Assembly: GCA_027076405.1 (NCBI GenBank)
Contig: JALTJN010000196.1
Coordinates: 1-64,000 of the forward strand
Direction: 5' to 3'
Source of the DNA: Chromatiales bacterium
Lineage (GTDB): Bacteria > Pseudomonadota > Gammaproteobacteria > UBA6429
Length of the DNA stretch: 64,000 nt
The notes beneath the pieces were generated by a model. That model was given only the letters and a program-made list of their open reading frames with translations. It was not told the origin of the DNA and did not search any database. Below are positions 1 through 7,647 of this stretch, one piece after another (within the stretch, counting starts at the first letter, position 1; every line of letters starts with the position of its first letter). The translations under genes were made by a program, and so were the position numbers.

Positions 1-118
1 TGATTGCCGGACTAACTGGACTGCCTCAAGCTTGTACTCTCGACTGTATATTCTTCTCTTTCGCATAGTTCACCTCTGAGTGTATTATTACTCTTAATGA
101 GGTGTCCGTCATATCGGG
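1..118 (-). mobile_element. End of an IS3-family insertion sequence (5' part of orfA)
   Basis: Reading leftward from an ATG at 66 there are 22 codons running off the window edge (MRKRRIYSREYKLEAVQLVR and two more), which resemble the helix-turn-helix N-terminus of IS3-group OrfA transposase proteins. The noncoding stretch 67-118, with a TGTCCGTCATATCGGGG segment at its outer end, is probably the terminal inverted repeat. The homology of the adjacent toxin fragment begins directly after it, so the element has interrupted that gene. Only one end is visible, so the exact family and boundary are not fixed. Confidence 0.7.
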
Positions 119-277
119 GTAAAACCATTTGGGAACACTGCGAAAAGAGTTGTAACTGCTAGGATACCTAAAGGAACGATTATTTATGAGGGTGTGGCCT
201 CCGGACAGAAAAATTTACTTGGTGGTGGAAATCAGGTGTATATCCGTAAAATAAATAAGGCGTGGGTTGATGAGTAA
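119..277 (+). pseudogene. C-terminal fragment of a modular toxin, cut by the IS
   Basis: An open frame ending TAA at 275-277 encodes about 52 residues with the blocks ARIPKGTIIYEG and LLGGGNQVYIRK. These are clearly homologous to the C-terminus of the toxin at 588-1313 (ARIPKNTTIYEG, LVGGGNQIYIPK). The N-terminal part is missing because the insertion sequence lies immediately upstream. The fragment still overlaps the start of its immunity gene (ATGAGTAA), as in intact toxin-immunity pairs. The fold may be ADP-ribosyltransferase-like, judging by the late glycine-rich GGGNQ segment, but that is a guess. Confidence 0.75.
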
Positions 278-545
278 GGCTGAATTTTATGAAATACATG
301 GATTCGCATCTCTCTCTGAATACGAAAGGTTCGTCCAATATATTAATAATCTTATAAATGAAGGTGTTGTCTCGGAACTAAAACCATGCCATGACCATAT
401 CGAGTACGGCTATCAAGATGAAAAATGGTTTAAGGTTCATGGTACAGATCATATATGGAGACTTGTTGAGCCTGATCCTCCTTTTGCCGGGGTGTGGGAG
501 AAGGTTAAAAAACACTCATCTACTAAGCTGACCACATTGGAATAA
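270..545 (+). CDS. Small acidic protein, probable immunity protein of the first toxin
   Basis: A 91-residue soluble protein. ATG at 270 is preferred because it overlaps the stop of the toxin fragment, the same arrangement as the pair at 1310. It is a paralogue of the protein at 1310-1552: both have a GF.SL.EY..F start, a W-F pair in the middle and the late motif IWRL(V/I)EPD.PF.G(V/I)WE. Position directly after a toxin tip, small size and paralogy with a second toxin-following gene suggest an immunity function. I do not recognise the family by name. Confidence 0.7.
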   Translation: MSKAEFYEIHGFASLSEYERFVQYINNLINEGVVSELKPCHDHIEYGYQDEKWFKVHGTDHIWRLVEPDPPFAGVWEKVKKHSSTKLTTLE

Positions 546-600
546 ACCGATCCGATGAACAATATAAATTAACGGTATAATAGTTATATGTTTAAACGCC
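535..600 (+). repeat. Direct repeat, copy 1, at the toxin-cassette junction
   Basis: The stretch beginning CATTGGAATAAACCGATCC and running into the toxin start codon recurs at 1796-1861 with only one or two changes. It contains the promoter and the first codons of the toxin N-terminal module. The ATTGGAATAA core also appears at 1552 and, less completely, near 20433 and 20513, after other immunity-type genes. It may be where cassettes were joined by homologous recombination. Confidence 0.7.
576..590 (+). promoter_or_regulatory. -10 box TATAAT placed for a leaderless toxin mRNA
   Basis: TATAAT occupies 576-581 and the toxin ATG is at 588-590, only 6 nt downstream, where transcription would be expected to begin. 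The same layout is kept at the other copies: CATAAT 6 nt before ATG 1849, TATGAT before ATG 9235, CATAAT before ATG 19418. There is no Shine-Dalgarno in any of them. A -35 box is not obvious. Leaderless transcription is an inference from spacing. Confidence 0.5.
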
Positions 601-1313
601 TTAAAATTATATTAACTGTTGTTATCAGCCTTTCTATGTTGGGAGGTATTCCCTTACCCTCTCATCAGTTTTCACCTGCCCATCAAGCACAAGCTGGACC
701 ATTAAAATGGGCAGCAAAGAAAGCCATTGGTGGCTTGGTAAAAATTGCCATCATCAAAATTGGCACTAAAGCCGGTAAATTTGCATTACAACGATTAAAA
801 AAGATCGGAAAAGATAAAGTTAAGCGTGCCAATATTATTAGGCACGCGAATAACTATCTAAAGAAACATCCTAAGCTTAGGAATCAGGCAATCGCTGCAT
901 TTGCGACGATAGGCTGGCAATTAGAGGCAGGTAGTGATTTGCCAGGGTTAGGTGGTATAAAATATAGCCCAATTAAGCCAGGTCCACTGATTGACGATAT
1001 TGCAAATACCTTTAGAAGTAATACTTATACAAAATCTGTAACCACTAAAGATATCACTCTCTACAGAGTAATTTCTGAAGGAGGTGAAAAAAACGGCAGG
1101 TACTGGTCTCGAACCAACCCCAGAGGTTCACTTGAATCAACAATAGATCTCGCTTTAAACCCTGCATGGGGAAATAAGGCAACTATAGTTTTAAAAGCAA
1201 GAATACCCAAGAACACTACTATCTATGAAGGGATTGCAGCGGCTCAAGGTTCATTGGTTGGCGGTGGTAATCAAATATACATACCGAAAGTTCCTATGGA
1301 GTGGTTGCGGTGA
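588..1313 (+). CDS. Modular toxin 1: constant N-terminus with an ART-like tip
   Basis: 241 residues. Residues 1-30 form a hydrophobic signal or anchor segment (LTVVISLSMLGG). Residues 36-124 are a basic constant domain rich in Lys ending SDLPGLGGI, nearly identical at DNA level to the copy at 19418. From 125 on the sequence is unique: it contains YRVI, YWSRTNP, ARIPKNTTIYEG and a final GGGNQIYIPKV. An arginine start motif, an aromatic-Ser motif and a glycine-rich Gln motif are reminiscent of ADP-ribosyltransferase-type polymorphic toxin tips, but I cannot confirm catalytic residues. Its stop overlaps the immunity gene at 1310. Export is implied by the N-terminus. Confidence 0.65.
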   Translation: MFKRLKIILTVVISLSMLGGIPLPSHQFSPAHQAQAGPLKWAAKKAIGGLVKIAIIKIGTKAGKFALQRLKKIGKDKVKRANIIRHANNYLKKHPKLRNQAIAAFATIGWQLEAGSDLPGLGGIKYSPIKPGPLIDDIANTFRSNTYTKSVTTKDITLYRVISEGGEKNGRYWSRTNPRGSLESTIDLALNPAWGNKATIVLKARIPKNTTIYEGIAAAQGSLVGGGNQIYIPKVPMEWLR

Positions 1314-1552
1314 GCATATATTCCAAAGAAATTAACGGGTTCAAATCGTTAGGAGAATACAATAATTTCCTTCAACATATAGAAGCCTATATTGATTCTG
1401 GCGATGTAAAAGAAATCATTACAGATCCAGAGTACGAGAACGGTATGTTATATGGCGGAAGATGGTTCCATATAATAGAAACAGATGAGATTTGGCGATT
1501 AATAGAACCTGATAATCCTTTTAAGGGTATATGGGAACCCGTAAAAAGATAA
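1310..1552 (+). CDS. Probable immunity protein, paralogue of the one at 270
   Basis: 80 residues. GTG at 1310 is chosen because GTGA overlaps the toxin stop TGA, mirroring ATGAGTAA at 270; a GTG at 1301 is also in frame. The protein aligns along its whole length with the 270-545 product (FKSLGEY, GGRWF, EIWRLIEPDNPFKGIWEPV). The two pairs share both a related toxin tip and a related partner, which supports the toxin-immunity reading. Confidence 0.7.
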   Translation: MSIYSKEINGFKSLGEYNNFLQHIEAYIDSGDVKEIITDPEYENGMLYGGRWFHIIETDEIWRLIEPDNPFKGIWEPVKR

Positions 1553-1578
1553 TTGGAATAAACCAGAGAGATATTAAA

Positions 1579-1806
1579 ATGAATAATATAACGCGTCGCG
1601 GTTTAGCTTTTATCGCTGCATTTTCCGTAACATACCAAGGAGTGGATCTCCTTCTTATGTGGAACGATATACTTCCGGTAGATTACTTGTTGCTATTCTT
1701 TGGCGGAGTAACATTAATAATTGCTTTATTTATTTGGCATCACGCGCTAAAGCTAAGAGGACCCTTGCTTTGTTCAGCTAAAATGAATAATTCAGCATTG
1801 GAATAA
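1579..1806 (+). CDS. Small membrane protein with two predicted helices
   Basis: 75 residues from ATG 1579 (an upstream in-frame start at 1531 would overlap the immunity gene). Two hydrophobic stretches (LAFIAAFSVTYQGV and LLLFFGGVTLIIALFIW) suggest an inner-membrane protein. No known family is recognised. It ends inside the second copy of the cassette-junction repeat, so it may be a cassette passenger or an orphan immunity protein for a membrane-acting toxin. Confidence 0.5.
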   Translation: MNNITRRGLAFIAAFSVTYQGVDLLLMWNDILPVDYLLLFFGGVTLIIALFIWHHALKLRGPLLCSAKMNNSALE

Positions 1807-1848
1807 ACCGATCCGATGAACAATATAAATTAACGGCATAATAGTTAT

Positions 1849-2022
1849 ATGTTTAAACGCTTTAAAATTATATTGACTGTTGCTCTCTGTCTTTCTATGT
1901 TGAGCGGTATTCCCCTGCCCTCTCATTAGTTTTCACCCGTTATTGAAACACAAGATGGTGCATTAAAATGGGCAGCAAAGAAAACCATTGGTGACTTGGT
2001 ACTGCAATCATCCACCTATTAG
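1849..2022 (+). pseudogene. Decayed N-terminal stub of the modular toxin
   Basis: Starts MFKRFKIILTVA like the intact toxins and follows the same direct repeat and CATAAT box, but a TAG at 1927 interrupts the frame after SH. Readthrough gives F-S-P-V...ALKWAAKKTIGDLV, recognisable as the constant domain, and ends at a second stop at 2020. The rest of the constant domain and any toxin tip are absent. From 2023 to 2128 I see nothing. Confidence 0.85.
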
Positions 2023-2128
2023 AATTTGCGGTAAGGATATCAAAAACGCGCTTTTGGGAGACCTTATGCCGTTTATTGTAATAAGTAAATATAAAATTAT
2101 CTGAAATAAACAGTTAGATGGATATAAA

Positions 2129-2350
2129 TTGAAGATGAATGGCGATAAATTTACATTTGATTATGTTAATGAAAGGTTTCCCCCTGGAACGTTAGTTGCG
2201 TCAAATAATAATAGTGATAATAAAAATTATGGTGAAGTTAAATTAACTACAAGATGCGATATAACCGGCAATGCTAGACTGCTGGTAAGATGGAGTAAAA
2301 CTGGCATTGTTTGTCAAGTAAATCCATCACAAATTGTTGTAGTTAGTTAG
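2129..2350 (+). CDS. Hypothetical small protein
   Basis: 73 residues, soluble, with a C-terminal half (ARLLVRWSKTGIVCQVNPSQ) that looks like a small beta-barrel or SH3-like fold. ATG 2135 is an alternative start. No family recognised. It precedes the FHA-kinase pair by 79 bp in the same direction, so it might be co-transcribed. Confidence 0.4.
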   Translation: MKMNGDKFTFDYVNERFPPGTLVASNNNSDNKNYGEVKLTTRCDITGNARLLVRWSKTGIVCQVNPSQIVVVS

Positions 2351-2429
2351 ATGATATTAGTACAACCGGAAAAGCGGTTAGATGCTAAGTTTACAGGTAT
2401 AAATTATATTTATATTCACAAGGTGATAT

Positions 2430-2786
2430 ATGGCTAAATTAGTACTAATGATTGATGGTGTGGGTGTAAATCAGTTTGAAATCGACAAAGACAGACTAAC
2501 AATTGGTCGTTTAACTGGGAATGATATATGTATAGATGATCTTTCTGTTAGTGGAACTCATGCTTGCATAAAAAGAAACGAAGACAAATATTTTGACACG
2601 TTCTTGTACACAATTGAGGATATGGGTAGTACAAATAAAACATTTGTTAACGAGATGGAAATTAAGCAACAACAACTTCATAATAATGATCAGGTAAGGG
2701 TTGGCTTTAGTAAGTTTAAATTTGTTGATGACGATGAAGTTCAGACAGCGGTTGACGAAACAGCGTATATCTTACCTTCATCGTGA
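2430..2786 (+). CDS. FHA-domain phosphopeptide-binding protein
   Basis: 118 residues forming a single forkhead-associated domain: TIGRLTGNDICIDDLSVSGTH (split here as GR, ND, S-x-x-H positions about 25-44) and STNKTFVNE about 67-75 are the phosphothreonine-binding loops. AAGGTG lies just before the ATG. The domain binds pThr peptides. The next gene, 15 bp on, is a Ser/Thr kinase, so this protein is its likely substrate or adaptor. Such pairs are common in regulation of secretion systems and in some defence or stress modules. Confidence 0.85.
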   Translation: MAKLVLMIDGVGVNQFEIDKDRLTIGRLTGNDICIDDLSVSGTHACIKRNEDKYFDTFLYTIEDMGSTNKTFVNEMEIKQQQLHNNDQVRVGFSKFKFVDDDEVQTAVDETAYILPSS

Positions 2787-2801
2787 ATAATTAGAATTAT
2801 C

Positions 2802-4202
2802 ATGAATATTATTAAGCAGGAATATCAGAAATTCCAAGAAGACTTAAAGCATGTATATAAGCTCTTTAGCAATCCGCGAGTTTTTTTAAATTGGGTCATA
2901 AACGCCCAGCGTGCTCATATTGCTATTCTTGTTTTGATGGTATTAGTGCCATTTGTTATGCTGCCTTTTATTGATTCAATATTAAATTCATTATATGAGC
3001 CATTAATTAAAACCAACCCATTAAGTTCACCTATAAGCTTATCTGAACAATCTAGTCTGCAATCAGCAAAAGTGTTCTCAAGAGTCATGTTATGGGCTAT
3101 TTCTGCTGTTATTGTGTTTTACTTTTTAATACGTGATACAAGCAATGGTATTAGTTTAGCAACAGATATGCGCAAATCAATCATAGGCAAAGCTGATAGG
3201 TTAGTAAAAGTAAATCCTTCGGATAGCATCTTACTTTACAATAAAGCTAAACAATGGTGTTTAGACAAAAAACAGGCATCCGTTATAGATACGAGATTAC
3301 AAACAGTTAACAGACTGGTAACACAATATACTATGCATGAAGGATTAAATGAAGCACCAACTGATCCAAATGTCACTGTATGTATGCCAAGTGCTACAAT
3401 GAATAACAATCTAATTGCAGATAGATATCAAATCAATCAAACACTAGGTAACGGTGCAATGGGTGTTATTTATCTAGCCAATGACACCCGCCTAAATCGT
3501 GATGTTGCAATCAAACAACTTGCAATACATTTATCAAAAGAAAAAGAAATATTATCAAGATTTCAACAAGAAGCATTAGCGTTGGCGAGACTAAGCCACC
3601 AAAACATCGTCCAGGTATATGATTTTATAGAAGCAAAAGGAAGCTCATGGATAATAATGGAATATATCAATGGAAAAGAATTTAAAGATTTCTTAGATGA
3701 GTCCGGGGCAATAAAACCTGTAGAGGCATTAAAAATAGCAAAAAAAATGGTCGCAGGCTTGGGTTATGCTCATAAAAAAGGTGTTATACATCGTGACTTC
3801 AAACCAGCAAACGTGCTTATTACAGCTTCTGGTGACATCAAAGTAATGGATTTTGGAATAGCAAAACTTGCACAGTCGACTTTACATACTCAGGTAGACA
3901 CAATGATGGGATCACCTGCTTATATGAGTCCAGAACAAATCATCGGAAAAACCGTTGATAAACGCTCTGATATTTATTCATTTGGTGTTGTTTTGTATCA
4001 AATGCTTGCAGGTGAGCTGCCTTTTAATGGCGATCTAACGACGACACTCGCAAAACATCAATCCGAGCCACCGCCGAGCCTGGTAGATAAAGGGATAAAA
4101 CCGGAACTAAATGATATCGTACTGAGAACCCTTGCTAAAAAACCAGAAGAGCGTTATCAATGCATGGGTGAACTAGCGGAAGACTTAAACAAAATCAGAT
4201 AG
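2802..4202 (+). CDS. Membrane-anchored Hanks-type Ser/Thr protein kinase
   Basis: 466 residues. Two hydrophobic helices near 40-58 and 92-110 anchor the N-terminus; a cytoplasmic linker follows. The kinase domain spans about 208-466: glycine loop LGNGAMGVIYLAND (about 216), ATP-binding Lys in VAIKQL, catalytic HRDFKPANVL (about 330), DFGIAKL (about 350) and SPAYMSPEQI. All key residues for catalysis are present. The kinase domain is C-terminal, unlike the more usual N-terminal placement in bacterial STPKs. It is paired with the FHA gene upstream. Confidence 0.92.
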   Translation: MNIIKQEYQKFQEDLKHVYKLFSNPRVFLNWVINAQRAHIAILVLMVLVPFVMLPFIDSILNSLYEPLIKTNPLSSPISLSEQSSLQSAKVFSRVMLWAISAVIVFYFLIRDTSNGISLATDMRKSIIGKADRLVKVNPSDSILLYNKAKQWCLDKKQASVIDTRLQTVNRLVTQYTMHEGLNEAPTDPNVTVCMPSATMNNNLIADRYQINQTLGNGAMGVIYLANDTRLNRDVAIKQLAIHLSKEKEILSRFQQEALALARLSHQNIVQVYDFIEAKGSSWIIMEYINGKEFKDFLDESGAIKPVEALKIAKKMVAGLGYAHKKGVIHRDFKPANVLITASGDIKVMDFGIAKLAQSTLHTQVDTMMGSPAYMSPEQIIGKTVDKRSDIYSFGVVLYQMLAGELPFNGDLTTTLAKHQSEPPPSLVDKGIKPELNDIVLRTLAKKPEERYQCMGELAEDLNKIR

Positions 4203-4228
4203 AGTTAAATCTTTTGAGAGGATAATTT

Positions 4229-4612
4229 CGCCTTATCGTTAATGCTATCCTGATCTTTAATAAACGTGAAGCGATTGGTATTGATTTAGGCTTAAAAGAC
4301 GTGGCAACGTGCAGCAATGGTGTGCAACTAAACGCCAAGCAGCCATACCGGATGTTGGAAAAGAAACTGGGGATAGCGCAGCGCGCACGCAAGAAAAACC
4401 GTGTGCGTGCCATCCATGCAAAAATAAAGAATCAACCCAAAGATGCCCTACACAAATTTACAACGCGCCTGGTGAACCAGTCAGGCGCTATCTTCATTGG
4501 TAATGTGAGCAGTCGCAAACTGGCTAAAACGAACATGGCAAAGTCCGTATTCGATGCAGGCTGGTACATGCTCAAAACACAACTTTTTAACACCAGAGGA
4601 ATGTTTTTATGA
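4229..4612 (+). pseudogene. TnpB (IS605 OrfB) remnant
   Basis: An open frame without a proper start reads AIGIDLGLKDVATCSNG, the first RuvC motif of TnpB, then KLGIAQRARKKNRVRAIHAK and GNVSSRKLAKTNMAKSVFD. The N-terminal half and everything after the second RuvC motif, including the zinc ribbon and final Asp, are missing; the frame ends in unrelated sequence. It is therefore inactive as a nuclease. No TnpA or IS ends are visible. Confidence 0.85.
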
Positions 4613-4653
4613 TGGACAATTATTTTTGTTGCAGTTCACACTTGATACTAAGT

Positions 4654-5163
4654 TTATTTAATTGTTTCATTTATTTGGGAATTGACTCTTAACGAGACAA
4701 TTAACTCTTTTCTAGGAAGATCAAAATCAGTTATGAATTTAACTTTATTTTTTCCATGAAAGCTTAAATTATTTATGGGCGCATTACGAAACCAAGATTT
4801 ACTAAAACCACTGTAAGTATCGCTGTTCCTTTTTCCTATTTTGGTAGTAGAGAAAACAACTCTACCTACTTTATCGTGCGCTAACAACATAATGGTTAGA
4901 GATGCGCCTGGAGATGAAAAGTATTTTTCTTCTGAAATGGGGTGACATTTAAGGAAGCCGAAGCTTGCTTTCCAGTCTTTTTTTAGTTCGTTTCTATACT
5001 TACAAGGGAGAAAATATACAATGAGTTCTTTTCGTGTTTCATTATAAACGGTATAAGTATCAACAATATTTAATGTGTTTCCCGGAAATTTAATCTCACC
5101 GACATCTTTCGCAATTGCAGAAACTGATATTACAGACATAAGTGTAAATAAAAGTAATTTCAT
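4654..5163 (-). CDS. Exported hypothetical protein, integron cassette 3
   Basis: 169 residues from ATG 5163, chosen because it begins the signal peptide MKLLLFTLMSVISVSAIA. The mature part is soluble and of no family I recognise. It lies after the attC site at 5179-5253, in the same direction as the other two cassettes. Its own attC is not seen: the TnpB remnant begins shortly after its stop, so the cassette end seems to be lost. Confidence 0.6.
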   Translation of the reverse strand: MKLLLFTLMSVISVSAIAKDVGEIKFPGNTLNIVDTYTVYNETRKELIVYFLPCKYRNELKKDWKASFGFLKCHPISEEKYFSSPGASLTIMLLAHDKVGRVVFSTTKIGKRNSDTYSGFSKSWFRNAPINNLSFHGKNKVKFITDFDLPRKELIVSLRVNSQINETIK

Positions 5164-5178
5164 TATCTGGCCTTTCAA

Positions 5179-5253
5179 ATCTAACGACAAGGGTAACTAG
5201 CTGGCAACGAAGCGCAGCGTAGTTGCTGGTCCATGTTGACCCGCTTGTTATGT
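5179..5253 (-). repeat. attC recombination site of integron cassette 2
   Basis: On the minus strand the site opens with CATAACAAGCGGGT and closes ACCCTTGTCGTTAGAT, two arms that pair imperfectly. The end GTTAGAT fits the GTTRRRY core of attC sites. An inner stem (GCAAC with GTTGC) forms the rest of the folded site. It sits directly between the stop of the 5254 gene and the start of the next cassette, as expected. Confidence 0.75.
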
Positions 5254-5667
5254 TTATTTGCTCTCAAAGGTTATATCAGTAATTTTCATACTGACGTCAC
5301 CTTCTTGAATTGCATTTCTAATCATATTTAACATGGTTTTCTTAATTAAGATTTTCCACTTTCCATTTACTTTTGTTAGTACAGTAGAGTGCTTGCTGGT
5401 TTTACCTTTAAAGACTAATGAGGTTGTTATAAATGCTTGGTTATCGTTTATGGCTATTTCTGAAAATTTGTATTTATCAATTGAAAATGAAGTTGTACCA
5501 TCATCAGGCAAATTTTCTTTATCTAAAATATATTGTCTTGCGGATTTTATGTCATTTTTTATTAAAGCATTATAGAATTTACTCGTAACCGAAGTTGGTG
5601 CTGATGTATCAATACTGTTTGAGCAACCAATAAATAATAATGTAAGTAATACCGTATATAATCTCAT
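5254..5667 (-). CDS. Putative lipoprotein, integron cassette 2
   Basis: 137 residues with a lipobox LLFIGCSNS (Cys at about 15), so probably membrane-anchored by lipid. The mature domain (VTSKFYNALIKNDIKSARQYI, then beta strands ending VNGKWKILI) resembles the DUF4878/NTF2-like group of secreted lipoproteins. It is flanked on both sides by attC sites, the hallmark of a mobile cassette. Confidence 0.7.
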   Translation of the reverse strand: MRLYTVLLTLLFIGCSNSIDTSAPTSVTSKFYNALIKNDIKSARQYILDKENLPDDGTTSFSIDKYKFSEIAINDNQAFITTSLVFKGKTSKHSTVLTKVNGKWKILIKKTMLNMIRNAIQEGDVSMKITDITFESK

Positions 5668-5689
5668 AATTTCCCCTTAATTTTTTAAA

Positions 5690-5776
5690 CATAACGCCTC
5701 ACCTAACAGGCAGAAAAAAGCAGAGCGACGATGGAGCATGTGCTTTTTGCTATCTGAGTGCATGTTATTGTTAGGC
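5690..5776 (-). repeat. attC recombination site of integron cassette 1
   Basis: On the minus strand it begins GCCTAACAATAACATGC and ends CTGTTAGGTGAGGCGTTATG. GCCTAAC fits RYYYAAC and GTTAGGT fits GTTRRRY. AGCAAAAAGCA and TGCTTTTTT form a long stem around an 18-nt loop. The site lies between the stop at 5777 and the start at 5667. Confidence 0.8.
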
Positions 5777-6271
5777 TTATTCGACTTCTTTAATTTCACT
5801 GGGGTATATCACATACCATTTTCCTTTTACTCTTGCTAATACTTGACTCGAATAAGGCACTGTCCATTGCCCTTTCTTTATATCCCCGTCGGTAGTAGTA
5901 ATATTTAATCTTTTTTCTGGTGTAACAGGAAATATTGCCCACTTATTTTCATAAAAACGTAACATTCTTTTAGATAAATCAGTATCTTTATCATTGACAA
6001 TATCAGTAATATTAACTTCATATGAATTGTACTGAGATGGTTTTTTTCTATTAAATCTAAGCCTCATTTGTTTTTTATACATTTCTATAGAACGTTCTTT
6101 TTGTAATTTTAAGGATGTTGGATAAATCAAACTCTCATATTTTTCTAAATTACTTTCTTCAATTGCTTGGATGAGTAATTTTGCTAGTTCATCTGGTGTA
6201 CTAGCTGCGTACGAATACGAGAAAAATAATAATAGAATAACTATTACACCTGTTTTATATAATTGAATCAT
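5777..6271 (-). CDS. Exported hypothetical protein, integron cassette 1
   Basis: 164 residues from ATG 6271, preceded by GAAGAAG; an upstream in-frame ATG at 6301 would lengthen it into the intI remnant. The signal peptide is MIQLYKTGVIVILLLFFSYS. The mature protein (DELAKLLIQAIEESNLEKYESL; GKWYVIYPSE at the end) also looks NTF2-like. It is the cassette closest to the integrase remnant and is divergent from it, the standard integron arrangement. Confidence 0.65.
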   Translation of the reverse strand: MIQLYKTGVIVILLLFFSYSYAASTPDELAKLLIQAIEESNLEKYESLIYPTSLKLQKERSIEMYKKQMRLRFNRKKPSQYNSYEVNITDIVNDKDTDLSKRMLRFYENKWAIFPVTPEKRLNITTTDGDIKKGQWTVPYSSQVLARVKGKWYVIYPSEIKEVE

Positions 6272-6300
6272 ATTGTTTTCTTCTTCAATTCTTATAGCCA

Positions 6301-6560
6301 CGTCCTATGAACAGGGTGCGTGATACGCTCCGTGTTCACCATTACAGTTTACGGACTGAATCTGCATATATCCAGTGGATTAAACGTTTTATCTATTTTC
6401 ATAACAAACAGCACCCTGAAACACTGGGTGAAGCCGAGATTACCGCTTTTTTAACGCATCTTGCCGTTAAACGAAATGTGGCTGCTGCCACGCAAATCTA
6501 CACGCATGTGACGAAAAAGGCGCATCAGGTGTAGAGAGTCCACTTGATGATATATTTTAA
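6301..6560 (+). pseudogene. Integron integrase remnant (intI), internally deleted
   Basis: MNRVRDTLRVHHYSLRTESA and the following AYIQWIKRFIYFHNKQHP, then GEAEITAFLTHLA and AAATQ, match the N-terminal domain of IntI integrases. The frame then jumps straight to IYTHVTKK, the segment containing the catalytic Tyr at the other end of the protein. After a frameshift near 6531, GVESPLDDIF is the usual IntI C-terminus. About 220 residues, including the catalytic Arg and His, are deleted. The first residues and the attI site are also missing. Confidence 0.85.
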
Positions 6561-6618
6561 GTGGTTTACTTAGGCTGCCAATCCAGTAAAACCAGCAGGA
6601 TTGATTACGGAATATCGG

Positions 6619-7647
6619 TTACAGATAAGCCGCCATTATTACTGCAGGCGACATCCTAATAAAGTCTGCCGGTCTATCGTAAATATTCAGATTCTTTGCA
6701 TCCCTGTGATTTGATTGTAGAACTATCTTCTCATCCGGAATCTCATACTCTCTACAAATACTAATAAAAGTTGCTCTTAATGAGTGGACAGTATATGAAT
6801 CACAATTTTCTAGGCCAGCACGTTTTGCTGCGCTACGGATAATCCTATTGGCACTGTTATGTGACATGGGTAATGGATTACCAGCTTTATCGCGCCTATC
6901 ATCGACCACACCCCATCGAGTAATAGTTCTAAAGATATAGCCCTCATCAATGTTACTTTCTCTCAACCAGGCATTAACGGCTGATACGGCATGGAGATCA
7001 TTCGACCAGTTCGCCAGCACCTTCGTATTATTCTTCTCGTTCAACCTATCAGCTTTGACACCTCCCATATCAAAGACCATGTTTTCTTTGTTTAAATCTA
7101 TAATCTGATCTACCTTCAAACCAGTCAACTCATTTTCTCGAAAGCACCCTATCGTACCACACAGGATAAAGGCCTTGTCTCGCATTCCCCGTAAATCATC
7201 AGATGTAGCTATAATCATCCTGGTTAATTCATCAAGACTCAGCGCTGGAGCTTGCTTCTTGCGCCAACCATTATCAACCCGTTCTTTTTTATAGCCTGAC
7301 AAGAATAAACGTATCATCTTATTGTCTGCCGGGTTCTCAGTGCCTTCACCTACTAATACTTCATGAGCAAACCTAATGGCTGACACAATGTGATAAAGAG
7401 TGGATGGTGCTGCCGGTTTACTCTGTTTAGTACGATATAAGAGGTAATCCAGAATAAACTCTGGCGTGGTGGGCAGCGGCATAGACATGCCTGACCAGAT
7501 GGATAATTGCTTTAACGCGCTTTTATACGAATTATAAGTATTTTGTTCGCGTGCACGCCGTATATAGTAGCCAGCATCCTTAGAACTCTCTGAACCCTGC
7601 GCGCTGTCAACAGCGGTATCCAGTAACAACAATAAATCATTACTCAT
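6619..7647 (-). CDS. Tyrosine recombinase / phage-type integrase
   Basis: 342 residues from ATG 7647, which overlaps the upstream stop (ATGA). The N-terminal SAM-like core-binding domain covers about 1-150; the catalytic domain carries Arg in CFRENELTGL, HSLRATFISI (HxxR), a later His in SNHRDAKNL and the Tyr in NIYDRPADF. All catalytic positions seem present, so it may be active. It is the last gene of a four-gene minus-strand unit (9044 to 6619) that resembles the integration module of a small mobile element. Confidence 0.88.
   Translation of the reverse strand: MSNDLLLLLDTAVDSAQGSESSKDAGYYIRRAREQNTYNSYKSALKQLSIWSGMSMPLPTTPEFILDYLLYRTKQSKPAAPSTLYHIVSAIRFAHEVLVGEGTENPADNKMIRLFLSGYKKERVDNGWRKKQAPALSLDELTRMIIATSDDLRGMRDKAFILCGTIGCFRENELTGLKVDQIIDLNKENMVFDMGGVKADRLNEKNNTKVLANWSNDLHAVSAVNAWLRESNIDEGYIFRTITRWGVVDDRRDKAGNPLPMSHNSANRIIRSAAKRAGLENCDSYTVHSLRATFISICREYEIPDEKIVLQSNHRDAKNLNIYDRPADFIRMSPAVIMAAYL

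Noticed and set aside
535..600. attC sites between toxin cassettes
   Set aside because: The repeated ATTGGAATAAACC junction has no pair of RYYYAAC/GTTRRRY cores and does not fold; it is better explained by duplication.
4195..4413. Minus-strand ORF opposite the TnpB remnant
   Set aside because: It lies antisense to the clear TnpB homology and has no similarity to a known protein.
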